Positions 22,813 through 31,524 of a stretch of 39,266 nucleotides of DNA are shown here, piece by piece. How positions within the stretch are numbered: position 1 is the first letter of the stretch; every line of letters begins with the position of its first letter. This DNA is from Leptolinea sp. UBA5203 (GTDB lineage: Bacteria; Chloroflexota; Anaerolineae; Anaerolineales; Anaerolineaceae): assembly GCA_002412765.1 (NCBI GenBank), contig DHVR01000036.1:1-39266 (forward strand), given 5' to 3'. A program made the position numbers and the translations under genes. The notes under the pieces are model-generated. The model had not been told where the DNA came from and searched no databases. It saw nothing but the letters and a program-made list of their open reading frames with translations.

Positions 22813-23492
22813 TAGATTGGGTAGTTGATGCAAATAATATTACCAAGACGTATCAGATGGGTGAGATTGATGTACATGCCCTGTGCGGTGTGACCGTTCA
22901 AATCCAGCGCTCCGAGGTTGTCTCCATTATGGGGCCATCCGGATCCGGTAAATCGACTTTAATGAATGTCCTGGGTTGTTTGGATCGTCCCAGCGAAGGG
23001 GATTATTATCTGGACGGTGAAAGTGTGGCCACTTTATCGGATGATCAACTTTCAGCCATCCGAAACCGAAAAGTTGGCTTTGTGTTCCAAAGTTTTAATT
23101 TGTTGCCCAGGCAATCCGCGCTGGCTAACGTCACCTTACCCATGCGCTATGCGGGCACTGACCACCAGACGAGTGTTAAGAAAGCCACCGCCGCATTGGA
23201 ATTAGTGGGCCTTGGAGATCGTGTTCATCACAAACCGAGTGAACTTTCCGGGGGACAGCAGCAGCGCGTGGCCATCGCGCGTGCCCTGGTGAATGACCCT
23301 GCCATTATCCTGGCAGATGAACCAACCGGTGCTCTGGATAGTAAATCCGGTAAGGAAGTCATGGAGCTTTTGCTGGATATGAATAAAAAGAATGGTACCA
23401 CCTTGATCTTCGTAACCCATGACCCGCGCATCGGCGAGATGACGCAACGGACCATTCAAATTAAAGATGGTTTGATCGAGGAGGCTGTATGA
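22809..23492 (+). CDS. ABC transporter ATP-binding protein (MacB/LolD type)
   Basis: A 227-aa ATPase that powers the adjacent permease. Walker A is GPSGSGKST (42-50), the ABC signature is LSGGQQQR (146-153) and Walker B is ILADEP (ends at E171, the catalytic Glu). The Q-loop is FVFQSFNLL. The start is a GTG overlapping the adaptor stop by 4 nt (GTGA), so it is translationally coupled. It belongs to the lipoprotein-release / macrolide-export ATPase group, which pairs with FtsX-type permeases. Confidence 0.95.
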   Translation: MIDWVVDANNITKTYQMGEIDVHALCGVTVQIQRSEVVSIMGPSGSGKSTLMNVLGCLDRPSEGDYYLDGESVATLSDDQLSAIRNRKVGFVFQSFNLLPRQSALANVTLPMRYAGTDHQTSVKKATAALELVGLGDRVHHKPSELSGGQQQRVAIARALVNDPAIILADEPTGALDSKSGKEVMELLLDMNKKNGTTLIFVTHDPRIGEMTQRTIQIKDGLIEEAV

Positions 23493-24718
23493 GTATCCTC
23501 CAGGTGATCAAAGAAGCGCTGGACAGTCTGCTCAGCAACAAAATGCGCTCTGCCTTAACGGTGCTGGGGATTGTGATTGGCGTAGGTTCTGTGATTGCCA
23601 TGATGGCCATCGGTGAAGGCGTCCAAAATTCCATCACTGGGCAAATTTCCGGTATCGGAACGAACTTAATCTATGTTATGTCAGGAAATTCCGATCAGGA
23701 AGTCCGTAATCCAAAACCATTGACTATGTCGGATGCCAATGCCCTAGCTGATCCACTGGCTGCACCATCGATTGCAAACGTAGCGCCAACCTTATCTGAA
23801 AATATGGAAGTCTCTACTTCACTCGAATCCGTCAGAGTATCGGTTCAGGGGGTTACCCCGGCATATGAAACGGTTTCCAATAAAGCCGTAGTGGAAGGCG
23901 AGTTTATCACCGATGATTATCTGTTGGGCAAGTCGGCTGTGGCAGTGATCGGCCCGGATACGGCAGATAACCTCTTTGGACGGTCGGTTGGGGTTGTCGG
24001 CGAAACGATCCGCATTGACCGCACACCCTTTAAAATTATTGGGGTGCTTGAAGCAAAAGGCAGTTCCGGGTTTGGCAGCCAGGATGATTTGATTTTGATT
24101 CCCATCACCACGGCTCAATCGCGCTTAATGCAGCGGGATACTCGGGATAGTGTGGATAATATTCAAGTGCAAGCCGTGGATGCAGAAAGTGTTCTCCTGG
24201 CTACTGAAGAGATCTCTGAAATCTTACGCACCCGGCATCGTACAGAAGTAGGTGTGGATGATTTCACTACTTTCTCGCAAGATTCCATGCTGAGTGTCGC
24301 CACCACCATTACCGGGTATCTGACAATTTTCCTGGGCGGTATCGCGGCCATCTCTTTGCTCGTAGGCGGGATTGGGATTATGAACATCATGTTGGTCTCT
24401 GTGACGGAACGCACCAAGGAAATTGGGCTGAGAAAAGCCATTGGCGCAAAAAGAAAGGATATTCTGATTCAATTTTTAACTGAGTCTGTTTTGCTCAGTT
24501 TGATTGGAGGAATCATAGGCATCATTTTAGCCTGGATTCTTTCAACAGCGGTTGCATTGATTTCTTCTGCCATGGGTGCCGAAATTGTTCCTAATATCAC
24601 CATCGGGGCCATACTAATGGCTACGATTTTCTCCATGGCGGTAGGCTTGATTTTTGGTATTTATCCGGCTAACAATGCAGCTAAACTGCAACCTGTCGAG
24701 GCCTTGCGCCATGAATAA
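23489..24718 (+). CDS. ABC transporter permease (MacB/FtsX type)
   Basis: A 409-aa permease with the four-span MacB layout. Span 1 (about 20-42) follows NKMRSALTVLGIVIGVGSVIAM, a hallmark sequence. A large extracytoplasmic domain (about 50-275) follows, then three C-terminal spans (about 283-310, 335-365, 370-395) with the FtsX motif TERTKEIGLRKAIGAKR. It overlaps the ATPase gene by 4 nt (ATGA). With its adaptor it should form a mechanotransmission-type exporter of peptides, lipids or antibiotics. Confidence 0.94.
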   Translation: MSILQVIKEALDSLLSNKMRSALTVLGIVIGVGSVIAMMAIGEGVQNSITGQISGIGTNLIYVMSGNSDQEVRNPKPLTMSDANALADPLAAPSIANVAPTLSENMEVSTSLESVRVSVQGVTPAYETVSNKAVVEGEFITDDYLLGKSAVAVIGPDTADNLFGRSVGVVGETIRIDRTPFKIIGVLEAKGSSGFGSQDDLILIPITTAQSRLMQRDTRDSVDNIQVQAVDAESVLLATEEISEILRTRHRTEVGVDDFTTFSQDSMLSVATTITGYLTIFLGGIAAISLLVGGIGIMNIMLVSVTERTKEIGLRKAIGAKRKDILIQFLTESVLLSLIGGIIGIILAWILSTAVALISSAMGAEIVPNITIGAILMATIFSMAVGLIFGIYPANNAAKLQPVEALRHE

Positions 24719-24768
24719 AAAGAAGGGTTTGTTAATGATCCATAACTTTGGTTCCGGGAGGAACAGAG

Positions 24769-25725
24769 ATGAAAAATAATAAAATTACTATCCTAGCCGT
24801 CCTTTTTACTGTATCGATATTGTTTAGTGCCTGTCAGGGAAGACTGGTTCAAGGATCCAATGAAGTCCCTGGAACAGCTGAGAGTGCCACAGTACAAGTG
24901 GAACCGACACAAGAAAACGCAGTGGAATCTACGGTTGTACCTATGACTACAGTCACTTTGGTATCCCCTGCGATTGATCCAGAACAGGACATGATGGATC
25001 AGGCCGAACATACTGCCCGCAATTATTTCCAGGCTGTTGAGCAGGGTAAGAGTGAAGAAGCGGCTGCCTACCTTTCAAGGTTTAGCTTGTCTGTTTTTGA
25101 AATGACCCCGCATGATGCCGTGGCACAGCTCCAGGCACAAAAAATTGCCGGCATTCAATGGTCGGATTTAGAAATCGAGAAGGTGGAGCGTTTTGATGAC
25201 AAGACCATGCTGGTGACCCTGTCCTACATGGAAATCAATCCAAAAGCTGCCGAAGCAACAGTGGAAACCCCTGCCACACTGACCCCAACCGCCGACGAAG
25301 GACAGTCCCAACGCGTGGAAGCCATCTGGCCGATTCGCTTGGAGCATAAAGATTGGCTCTTCAACTGGAATAAGTTGATTGATTTCAAGACGTTGAGCGC
25401 CGGTTCACCAACGGTGAGTGGCATTACCGTCATGCCGACCGAACTACGCCGCTTTACCGATCGCATTGAGTTATTGATGCTGGTGCAGAACCGCAACAGC
25501 GAAACCATCGTCTTTGGGCAAACCAATGAAACCCTGGGCACCTTCAAGTTTGGCAATGAAGCTGTTGTAGCAGAGAAAGTCCGCTGGATCTTGAATCCGC
25601 TGCGCTCCGTGGATGATCTCAAATTGGAAATAAAAGGGCTGTACGAAAACTTCCCGGATACGATTGAGATTCGCAAATGGAACAACTATGATGTGGAACC
25701 CTGGTTTGTTTTCCAGTTGAATTAA
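24769..25725 (+). CDS. Lipoprotein of unknown function, end of the efflux operon
   Basis: A 318-aa predicted lipoprotein. The signal peptide ends in a lipobox (LFSAC, Cys22). A T/P/E-rich linker (about 30-65) leads to a globular domain with an NTF2-like look (about 75-150, AEHTARNYFQAVEQGKSEEAAAYLS) and a second beta-rich domain. The start at 24769 is chosen because GGGAGGAA lies 6-8 nt upstream; a longer frame from 24748 would add seven residues. It follows the permease by 50 bp and precedes a terminator, so it is probably part of the pump operon, perhaps a ligand-binding or cell-surface accessory protein. Confidence 0.78.
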   Translation: MKNNKITILAVLFTVSILFSACQGRLVQGSNEVPGTAESATVQVEPTQENAVESTVVPMTTVTLVSPAIDPEQDMMDQAEHTARNYFQAVEQGKSEEAAAYLSRFSLSVFEMTPHDAVAQLQAQKIAGIQWSDLEIEKVERFDDKTMLVTLSYMEINPKAAEATVETPATLTPTADEGQSQRVEAIWPIRLEHKDWLFNWNKLIDFKTLSAGSPTVSGITVMPTELRRFTDRIELLMLVQNRNSETIVFGQTNETLGTFKFGNEAVVAEKVRWILNPLRSVDDLKLEIKGLYENFPDTIEIRKWNNYDVEPWFVFQLN

Positions 25726-25791
25726 TGTATTGGGTAACAAAAATTGATTCCAGTCCGAACCTCCAGATAAAGCGTTCGTCATGGACTGGAA

Positions 25792-25828
25792 AAAAGTACC
25801 GGCTGAGCTAGATCAGGCCGGTACTTTT
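25792..25828 (+). terminator. Rho-independent terminator of the efflux operon
   Basis: Arms AAAAGTACCGGC and GCCGGTACTTTT surround a loop that can itself pair further. It lies 66 bp after the lipoprotein stop. The T tract is on the plus side, with a matching A tract on the other, so it can work in both directions. Confidence 0.88.
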
Positions 25829-26276
25829 AGTTTGTGGGCTGCGCCCTCGAATCCGAGATTATCAATTTCGTGTCCTAAAATCCGTTTTTGGGGAAGTCAT
25901 TTAAAGAGTAGAACCATGAGACTCAGATAGAATCAACCACACCGCTGATCCTCCCCACCCTAGTGTGTGCTACGCGACCAAAAGCATGATCAGGGGTTGT
26001 GCATTCGCATTGACACAATCTGGTTACCTCAGAAATCATTGGCAAGAGCGGACGCCATATCCACCTAGCGTTAGGGCAAGCCTCGCGCCCCTACAGTTTC
26101 CCCGTTTCAACCTCCAAAGAAGACGCTGGGATTTGCAATGACATTCGAATTGGGTTTCTGTGAAATCATTGGTACCGGCGTAGGTTGGTGTTGAGCCGGG
26201 GTTAATTAAACATGCTAGCAAATAAACCACCCCGGTGAAACCCAACAGTAGGCACCTATACCAACCCGGCGATGGG
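25829..26276. other. Gene-free region with dispersed-repeat remnants
   Basis: No credible gene is seen. Two remnants of common intergenic repeat types occur. AGCGTTAGGGCAAGCCTCGC... followed by GCCCCTAC lies at about 26068-26098. A split inverted element, TAGGTTGGTGTTGAGCC with GTGAAACCCAACAG, lies at about 26181-26249. The sequence AAATCATTGG occurs twice (26033 and 26164), flanking about 130 bp. The only long frame (26036-26317, minus) has no ribosome-binding site and runs into the tandem repeat. Confidence 0.5.
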
Positions 26277-26526
26277 GTCGCCTGCACCCTTGGAGCAACA
26301 AAAAAGCCTATTCTCATAGGCTTTTTAAGGCGGAGAGGGTCGCCTGCACCCTTGGAGCAACAAAAAAGCCTATTTGCATAGGCTTTTTAAGGCGGAGAGG
26401 GTCGCCTGCACCCTTGGAGCAACAAAAAAGCCTATTTCCATAGGTTTTTCTAAGGCGGAGAGGGTCGCCTGCACCCTCGGAGCAACAAAAAAGCCTATTT
26501 GCATAGGCTTTCTTTAGGCGGAGAGG
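26277..26526 (-). repeat. Four tandem 62-63 bp units: tRNA 3' end plus terminator
   Basis: Units run 26277-26338, 26339-26400, 26401-26463 and 26464-26526. Each has GTCGCCTGCACCCTTGGAG, an A6-flanked stem AAGCCTAT/ATAGGCTT with a variable 4-nt loop, then GGCGGAGAGG. That last block is the discriminator and acceptor 3' end of tRNA-Ser(CGA), so the fourth unit merges into the real tRNA. In the transcribed direction the tRNA is followed by four successive terminators, each preceded by a copy of the tRNA's last bases. Differences are few (loop bases TCTC, TTGC, TTCC, TTGC; one stem mismatch in unit 3). Confidence 0.95.
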
Positions 26527-26605
26527 GTGGGATTCGAACCCACGGTGACCCTAAGGCCACAACGGTTTTCGAGACCGCCCCATTCGGCCGCTCTGGCACC
26601 TCTCC
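26519..26605 (-). tRNA. tRNA-Ser (anticodon CGA)
   Basis: The 87-nt gene begins GGAGAGGTGCCAGAGCGG, has the anticodon loop TCTCGAA (anticodon CGA), a long variable arm (GTGGCCTTAGGGTCAC region) and T-loop GGTTCGAATCC. The acceptor stem GGAGAGG/CCTCTCC is perfect with discriminator G; CCA is not encoded. Its 3' end is the first copy of the tandem array at 26277-26526. Confidence 0.96.
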
Positions 26606-26633
26606 AGGCGCGTTTATTATAGCAGAGTGTGGC

Positions 26634-28028
26634 TTATATTTCCACGACCTGCCCGGGTTCCGGATACATCACCGGAGCAATGGCTTCCTCTTGAATCTTC
26701 TGCATCAAGGGCAGTGAGCCGCGCTCTTCCCCATGCACCAGGAAGATTTGTTTTAATTGTCCTTTGCAAGCACGGGCGTAGTCCATGAGCATATCCTGTC
26801 CGGCGTGCGCGGAAAGTCCATTAATGGTTTCCACCTGAGCATTGACTTTGTAAACTTCACCAAATATTTTTATTTCCTTGTCGCGGTCCGCCAAACGCCG
26901 CCCCAGGGTGTGAGGGGCCTGCCAGGAAACAATCAGGATGGTATTGCGCGGATTTTCCACGTTGTTGCGAATGTGATGCACAATACGGCCCGTTTCAGCC
27001 ATGCCGGAGGCGGAAATGATGATCATGGGGTCGCTTCGTTCATTGAGGGCTTTGGATTCCTCCACCGATTGGGTATAGGTCAGGCCGGGGAAAGTCAACG
27101 CCGGATGGCGGTTAGTGCGAATGAATTCAAAAGTTTCTTCATCAAAATATTCAGGAAATTCCCGAAAGACAGTGGTGGCGTTCACAGCCAAAGGGCTGTC
27201 CACAAAAACCGGTATTCTGGGCAGGCTGCCATTGGCCATCATTTGGTTGAGGCAATAGACCAGCTCCTGGGTACGACCAACGGCAAAGGCGGGAATAATC
27301 ACCTTGCCTCGCCGTTCAATGGTTGCACGGACAACTTTCTCCAATTCTTCATAGGACGTGACGGGGTCACGCTTGGCTGTATCCCCGTAGGTGCTTTCCA
27401 TGATCAAATAATCGGCATTAAAGGGAAGAACCGGATCGCGCAGCAGGGGGAGCTTGTACCTTCCAATGTCACCGGAAAACCAGAGACGGAACTTGCGTCC
27501 GTTCTCGTTGATATCCAGGACGATGGATGCCGACCCAAGAATGTGACCGGCTTCATAGAAGCGCACGGTAACCCCTGGGATGGGTTCAAAAGGTTGTTCA
27601 TACTCAATAGGTTTAAATAATTCCAGGGAATTCAAGGCATCTTCCTGGGTATAAAGTGGTTCGATCAGAGGTAGACCTTTCTTGACATTCTTTTTATTGA
27701 CAAACACCGCATCATATTCCTGAATATGAGCGGCGTCCATCAGCATGATCTCACATAATTTTACGGTGGCGCGGGTGGCATAGATACGCTTGCCATATCC
27801 CATTTTGACCAGGTTAGGGATATTTCCGCTGTGGTCAATATGGGCATGAGAAAGGATCATGGCATCAATTTGATGGGGATCAAACGTGAAAGTAAGGTTT
27901 TTTTCGTAGGTTTCGCTGCGGCGGCCCTGAAACAGGCCGCATTCAAGGAGCAAATTCTTTCCATTAATTTCCAGAAGATATTGAGAACCAGTAACTGATC
28001 TGGCGGCGCCGATAAAATGGATTTTCAT
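26634..28028 (-). CDS. MBL-fold beta-CASP ribonuclease-like hydrolase
   Basis: A 464-aa cytosolic zinc-dependent hydrolase of the CPSF/RNase J-like beta-CASP group, which cleaves RNA. The metal site HAHIDH (H61, H63, D65, H66) follows MILS, and GHILGSA supplies a further His. The beta-CASP insertion (about 215-375) carries AFAVGRTQE and SGMAETGRIVHH. The C-terminal RMMBL part has NGLSAHAGQ and FLVHGE. Length is normal for bacterial YSH1-type homologues. It follows rnd by 8 bp in the same direction, so two RNA-processing genes share a transcript; tRNA-Ser(CGA) lies just downstream. Confidence 0.93.
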   Translation of the reverse strand: MKIHFIGAARSVTGSQYLLEINGKNLLLECGLFQGRRSETYEKNLTFTFDPHQIDAMILSHAHIDHSGNIPNLVKMGYGKRIYATRATVKLCEIMLMDAAHIQEYDAVFVNKKNVKKGLPLIEPLYTQEDALNSLELFKPIEYEQPFEPIPGVTVRFYEAGHILGSASIVLDINENGRKFRLWFSGDIGRYKLPLLRDPVLPFNADYLIMESTYGDTAKRDPVTSYEELEKVVRATIERRGKVIIPAFAVGRTQELVYCLNQMMANGSLPRIPVFVDSPLAVNATTVFREFPEYFDEETFEFIRTNRHPALTFPGLTYTQSVEESKALNERSDPMIIISASGMAETGRIVHHIRNNVENPRNTILIVSWQAPHTLGRRLADRDKEIKIFGEVYKVNAQVETINGLSAHAGQDMLMDYARACKGQLKQIFLVHGEERGSLPLMQKIQEEAIAPVMYPEPGQVVEI

Positions 28029-28036
28029 AGTTGCTC

Positions 28037-29170
28037 CTATTCGTGAATGACTGTCAGTATTTCTTCTCCGAAAGCTTTGTAACGCCAGGGATTTTCTTTC
28101 ATGATTTCAGCCAGTTGAGTCAAAGTTGAGGGATTATCATGGGTGATGTCCATTAAAACATCCTTGGGCAACACAATGTCCGACATGACCATCAGCTCGA
28201 CTGCTTTTTGTTTTCTCCAGGCGCGTAAGGCATCCATGCGTTTGAAGAATTCCCAATCTGGTTTCTGCGCGTATTGGGCATGATGATTATCTTTGTTTTG
28301 TCTGGCTTCGGCGATGAGCCTCAGGATGGGCTGGATATAATGCTCAACCTGTTTCATTGGGGAATAGCCCATGCTGAATATTTCGTCCCGGTTGGCGGGC
28401 ATATTCTCCACCAGGATCTGAATGAATTGATTGGGGAAGATTTTAAAGAGGGGGACGTTTCGTTCCTGTGCCAAGCCATCCCGGTACTTGCATAAGGCCA
28501 TTAGCACTGAGAGTTGTTTGTTTTGGTAGGATTGGCCGTTGGACAGTTTCAAGGCATCCGTTTCAAAGGAAGGCGTTTTGGGCGGCTCAATTTTGGTGAG
28601 GCGCACAAAATCTTCTTCGGCCAGGCCAAAACGATTCGTTTCTTTTAGAAGGGTAATAAATTTGTTGCGCAATTCGATCAAAAAATGAGAATCCATCTGG
28701 GCGTAATAGAGCATTTCCTGGCTGATGGGGCGCTTGCCCCAATTGGCGCGCTGGAAGCGTTTGTCGGCGATGATGCCATATTCCTCTTCTAAAATGGGTC
28801 CCAAGCCATTATTCTTTCTACCCAGGATTCTGGCAGCCAGCATGGTATCAAAGATATTATGAATTTCAAAATTGAAATCCCTTTTTAAACAGATGACATC
28901 ATATTCGGCAGCATGAAAAACTTTTTCAATCTCAGGGGATGCCAAAATTGAGCCTAACGGAGAGAGGTCTTTAATGGACAGCGGGTCAATCAGATAATCC
29001 TGATCTGAGGTTGAGATCTGAATAAGACATACCTGCTCTTTGTATACATATAAACTATTGGATTCTGTATCGATGCCAAATATTGCGGAAGCCTGAAGCG
29101 CCTGGCACATATTTGCCAAAGCAGCTTCGGTATCCACCCAGATGGCTGGCGACATGATTGAATTTGTCAT
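28037..29170 (-). CDS. rnd: Ribonuclease D (DEDD 3'-5' exonuclease with HRDC domain)
   Basis: A 377-aa exonuclease that trims tRNA and other RNA 3' ends. The DEDD exonuclease motifs are visible: FGIDTES (D34, E36), HAAEYDVICL (second Asp) and YYAQMDSHFLIEL (third motif, Y and D). The HRDC domain (about 210-290) contains LMALCKYRDGLAQERNVPLFKIF, typical for RNase D. A TATAAT box ends 7 bp before the ATG at 29170, so the mRNA may be leaderless. It shares a transcript with the beta-CASP gene. tRNA genes here lack encoded CCA, so 3' trimming enzymes are needed. Confidence 0.93.
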   Translation of the reverse strand: MTNSIMSPAIWVDTEAALANMCQALQASAIFGIDTESNSLYVYKEQVCLIQISTSDQDYLIDPLSIKDLSPLGSILASPEIEKVFHAAEYDVICLKRDFNFEIHNIFDTMLAARILGRKNNGLGPILEEEYGIIADKRFQRANWGKRPISQEMLYYAQMDSHFLIELRNKFITLLKETNRFGLAEEDFVRLTKIEPPKTPSFETDALKLSNGQSYQNKQLSVLMALCKYRDGLAQERNVPLFKIFPNQFIQILVENMPANRDEIFSMGYSPMKQVEHYIQPILRLIAEARQNKDNHHAQYAQKPDWEFFKRMDALRAWRKQKAVELMVMSDIVLPKDVLMDITHDNPSTLTQLAEIMKENPWRYKAFGEEILTVIHE

Positions 29171-29177
29171 AGGGAAA

Positions 29178-29183
29178 ATTATA
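29178..29183 (-). promoter_or_regulatory. -10 box of rnd, suggesting a leaderless mRNA
   Basis: A perfect TATAAT on the minus strand leaves only TTTCCCT (7 bp) before the ATG. Transcription should begin at or within a base of the start codon. No ribosome-binding site is present. The -35 is not obvious. Confidence 0.55.
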
Positions 29184-29265
29184 GCGCATTTAATTGAAAA
29201 ACCCCGGGGAATTTTGCTTCAAATAGGATAAAATAGAATGAATAGGGGTTGTATAGCAAATCATG

Positions 29266-29289
29266 ATGAACAATAACTCTATTGTTCAT
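29266..29289. promoter_or_regulatory. Perfect inverted repeat upstream of the OmpR-type TCS
   Basis: Arms ATGAACAATA and TATTGTTCAT with a 4-bp spacer, 54-77 bp before the response-regulator start. There is no T tract, so an operator is more likely than a terminator. Autoregulation is a possibility. Confidence 0.5.
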
Positions 29290-29342
29290 TCCAATGTTAT
29301 TTACAGGGATATAAGATTCCTTTCCAGAGATCGGAGGATGAT

Positions 29343-30020
29343 ATGAACGAACGAATCCTGATAATTGAAGACGACGAAGCGATTGTAAAGATCATTCGCA
29401 GAACATTGGCTTATGAAGGGTATCAGGTAGAGGCTGCCTTGGATGGCGAAGCCGGGTTGGAATTGGCCCGCAATCATCATCCTGATCTCATCATTCTGGA
29501 TTGGATGTTGCCAGGCATGGACGGCCTGGAAGTCTGCCATCGCCTGCGCTCACAGGAAAATATGCCCATCCTGATGTTGACTGCCAAAGATACTTTGCAG
29601 GATCGCGTGGATGGACTGGACACCGGCGCAGATGATTACATGGTCAAACCTTTTGAATTGGATGAACTGTTGGCACGTATCCGTGCTTTGTTAAGACGAA
29701 CCACCTCTGAACGATCACCCACGCTGGGATTTGATAATTTGGTCATGGAGACTTCTGCCCGCAAAGTGTATCGCGGGGATAAGGAAATTGCCTTGACCGC
29801 CAAGGAATATGACCTGCTGGAATTATTCTTGCGCAATCCACGCCAGGTGCTCACCCGTGAAGTGATTTTCGACCGGGTATGGGGATATGACTTTGGCGGC
29901 GAGAGCAATGTATTGGATGTTTACATCCGCTATTTACGTCAGAAACTGGAAATTGAAGATGAATCCCGCATCCTGCACACCGTAAGAGGAGTGGGGTACG
30001 TCCTGCGTGAACATCCGTAA
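29343..30020 (+). CDS. OmpR/PhoB-family response regulator
   Basis: A 225-aa DNA-binding regulator. The receiver domain (1-118) has D10/D11, phospho-acceptor D53 (LIILDWMLPGMDG), T in LTAKD and K in YMVKPFELDEL. The winged-helix domain (about 125-222) ends HTVRGVGYVLRE. A good ribosome-binding site (CGGAGG) lies 6 nt upstream. The stop overlaps the kinase start by one base (TAATG), so both are co-translated. No obvious target gene adjoins it other than itself. Confidence 0.94.
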   Translation: MNERILIIEDDEAIVKIIRRTLAYEGYQVEAALDGEAGLELARNHHPDLIILDWMLPGMDGLEVCHRLRSQENMPILMLTAKDTLQDRVDGLDTGADDYMVKPFELDELLARIRALLRRTTSERSPTLGFDNLVMETSARKVYRGDKEIALTAKEYDLLELFLRNPRQVLTREVIFDRVWGYDFGGESNVLDVYIRYLRQKLEIEDESRILHTVRGVGYVLREHP

Positions 30021-31393
30021 TGTCCTTACGCCTTCGACTGACGATTTTTTACAGTCTGGTTCTGGGAGGTGTGCTGTTGATTTTTGGCAGCATGGTTTAT
30101 GGGCTGGTGGGTGTGGCCCTGATGGACCAAATCGACCAGACTTTGATCCAATCTGCCAATCAGATTGTCAGTCAGCTAAAAGTTAATTCATTCGGGCAAA
30201 TCAATTCACGGACGATCATTGAATTTAATACCAACGAAAGTCTGATTTACCAAATTTGGGGTCAGGACCGCAAATTGCAGTTTTCCAGGCCAATCAGCTT
30301 CACCACCCCGCTGGATGAAAGCGGTAAGGCGGCACGCGAGCCGATCCTGCAGACTGTCCAATTGGATAATGGCGATTACCGGGTGCTGAGCGTGCCCATC
30401 GTTTCTGCCAGGGGATCCGTGGGGCAGGTGCAATTAGCGCTCAGCCTTTCGATGATTGACGTTGTACGACAAACACTGGCTTTTTTATTGGTCATTCTGG
30501 CCTTGCTCTCCGTGTCCCTGGCGGGGCTGGCTGCCTGGGTAATCACCGGGCAAATTCTGGACCCGATCATGGTCATCACCCGGGTGGCAACCCAAATTGC
30601 CAAAGCAGATGATCTGCAGCGGCGCATTCCCATCAGCCGTCTGCCTCGTGATGAGGTTGGCAAACTGATTTATGCCTTCAACAACACCCTTTCTCGTCTG
30701 GAATCCGAATTCAACAGCCAGCGCAGGTTTATGGCCGATATCAGCCATGATTTACGCACCCCACTGACAGTGATCAAGGGCAATGTGGGCTTGATGCGCC
30801 GGATGAACGCCGTGGATGAAGAATCCCTGACCAGCATCGAATCCGAAGTAGATCGGCTGGTGAGGCTGGTCAGTGATTTACTGCTCCATTTCCAGGTGGA
30901 ATCCGGTAATTTACCCATGCACCTTTCCTTGATTTCACTGGATTCCATTATCCTGGAAGTCATCCAGCAGATTCATGTGCTGAGCGACCAAAAAGTGAAA
31001 TTGATCGTCAAGGAAATTGACGAGGTTGAAATCCTGGGGGATGCCGACCGGCTGAAACGGGTGTTCTTTAACCTGCTGGATAACGCCGTGCAATATACGC
31101 CGCGAGACGGGGAAGTGCGCATCAGCCTGCGCAAGAACGAATTTGAGACGGAAGTGGAGATTGAGGATACTGGTCCGGGGATTCCAAAAGAAGATTTGAA
31201 GCACATCTTTCGTAGATTCTACCGTGGAGAGAAATCACGCAAGCGTTCCAAGGATACCGGATTTGGACTGGGTCTTTCGATTGCCTATTACATCGTACAC
31301 GCGCATAACGGGGTGATCAGTGTGCAGAACAAACACCATGAATCCGGCGCGGTCTTTACTGTCAAGTTACCCCTTCCACCGCGCAGCGGATAA
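30020..31393 (+). CDS. Membrane sensor histidine kinase with HAMP domain
   Basis: A 457-aa kinase. Two spans (about 8-32 and 153-176) border a ~120-residue extracytoplasmic sensor. A HAMP linker (about 176-228) leads to the HisKA domain with phospho-acceptor H243 (MADISHDLRTPLTVIKG). The HATPase domain (about 335-455) has NLLDNAVQYTP, EDTGPGIP and GFGLGLSIAYYIV. The kinase follows its regulator with a one-base overlap. The sensor resembles those of envelope- or metal-stress kinases, but the signal cannot be deduced. Confidence 0.93.
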   Translation: MSLRLRLTIFYSLVLGGVLLIFGSMVYGLVGVALMDQIDQTLIQSANQIVSQLKVNSFGQINSRTIIEFNTNESLIYQIWGQDRKLQFSRPISFTTPLDESGKAAREPILQTVQLDNGDYRVLSVPIVSARGSVGQVQLALSLSMIDVVRQTLAFLLVILALLSVSLAGLAAWVITGQILDPIMVITRVATQIAKADDLQRRIPISRLPRDEVGKLIYAFNNTLSRLESEFNSQRRFMADISHDLRTPLTVIKGNVGLMRRMNAVDEESLTSIESEVDRLVRLVSDLLLHFQVESGNLPMHLSLISLDSIILEVIQQIHVLSDQKVKLIVKEIDEVEILGDADRLKRVFFNLLDNAVQYTPRDGEVRISLRKNEFETEVEIEDTGPGIPKEDLKHIFRRFYRGEKSRKRSKDTGFGLGLSIAYYIVHAHNGVISVQNKHHESGAVFTVKLPLPPRSG

Positions 31394-31445
31394 GTTATCG
31401 GATTCCATGTTCTTTTCATTAAATCATCCCAATTGAATAGGGAAC

Positions 31446-31479
31446 AAAAAAAGACAGCACCTGGTTGGCGCTGCCTTTT
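31446..31479. terminator. Bidirectional terminator between converging genes
   Basis: A-rich sequence, then AAGaCAGCaCC, loop TGGTT, GGcGCTGcCTT and T residues. The stem has two mismatches. It lies between the kinase gene (plus) and the membrane-protein gene (minus) that converge here. The T tract on the minus side (seven T residues) is the stronger. Confidence 0.7.
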
Positions 31480-31524
31480 AGAGGAGAGGAGTGTTCCCTC
31501 TGTAGACTCAGGCGAAGGGCGTCT

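Noticed and set aside
26036..26317. 93-aa minus-strand frame upstream of the tandem repeats
   Set aside because: No ribosome-binding site, composition follows intergenic repeats, and it starts inside a repeat unit.
26277..26526. CRISPR array
   Set aside because: The units are adjacent with no unique spacers, and each is a tRNA 3' end plus terminator; no cas gene is present.
26757..27620. 287-aa plus-strand frame opposite the beta-CASP gene
   Set aside because: It is the antisense shadow of a well-supported conserved gene and has no ribosome-binding site.
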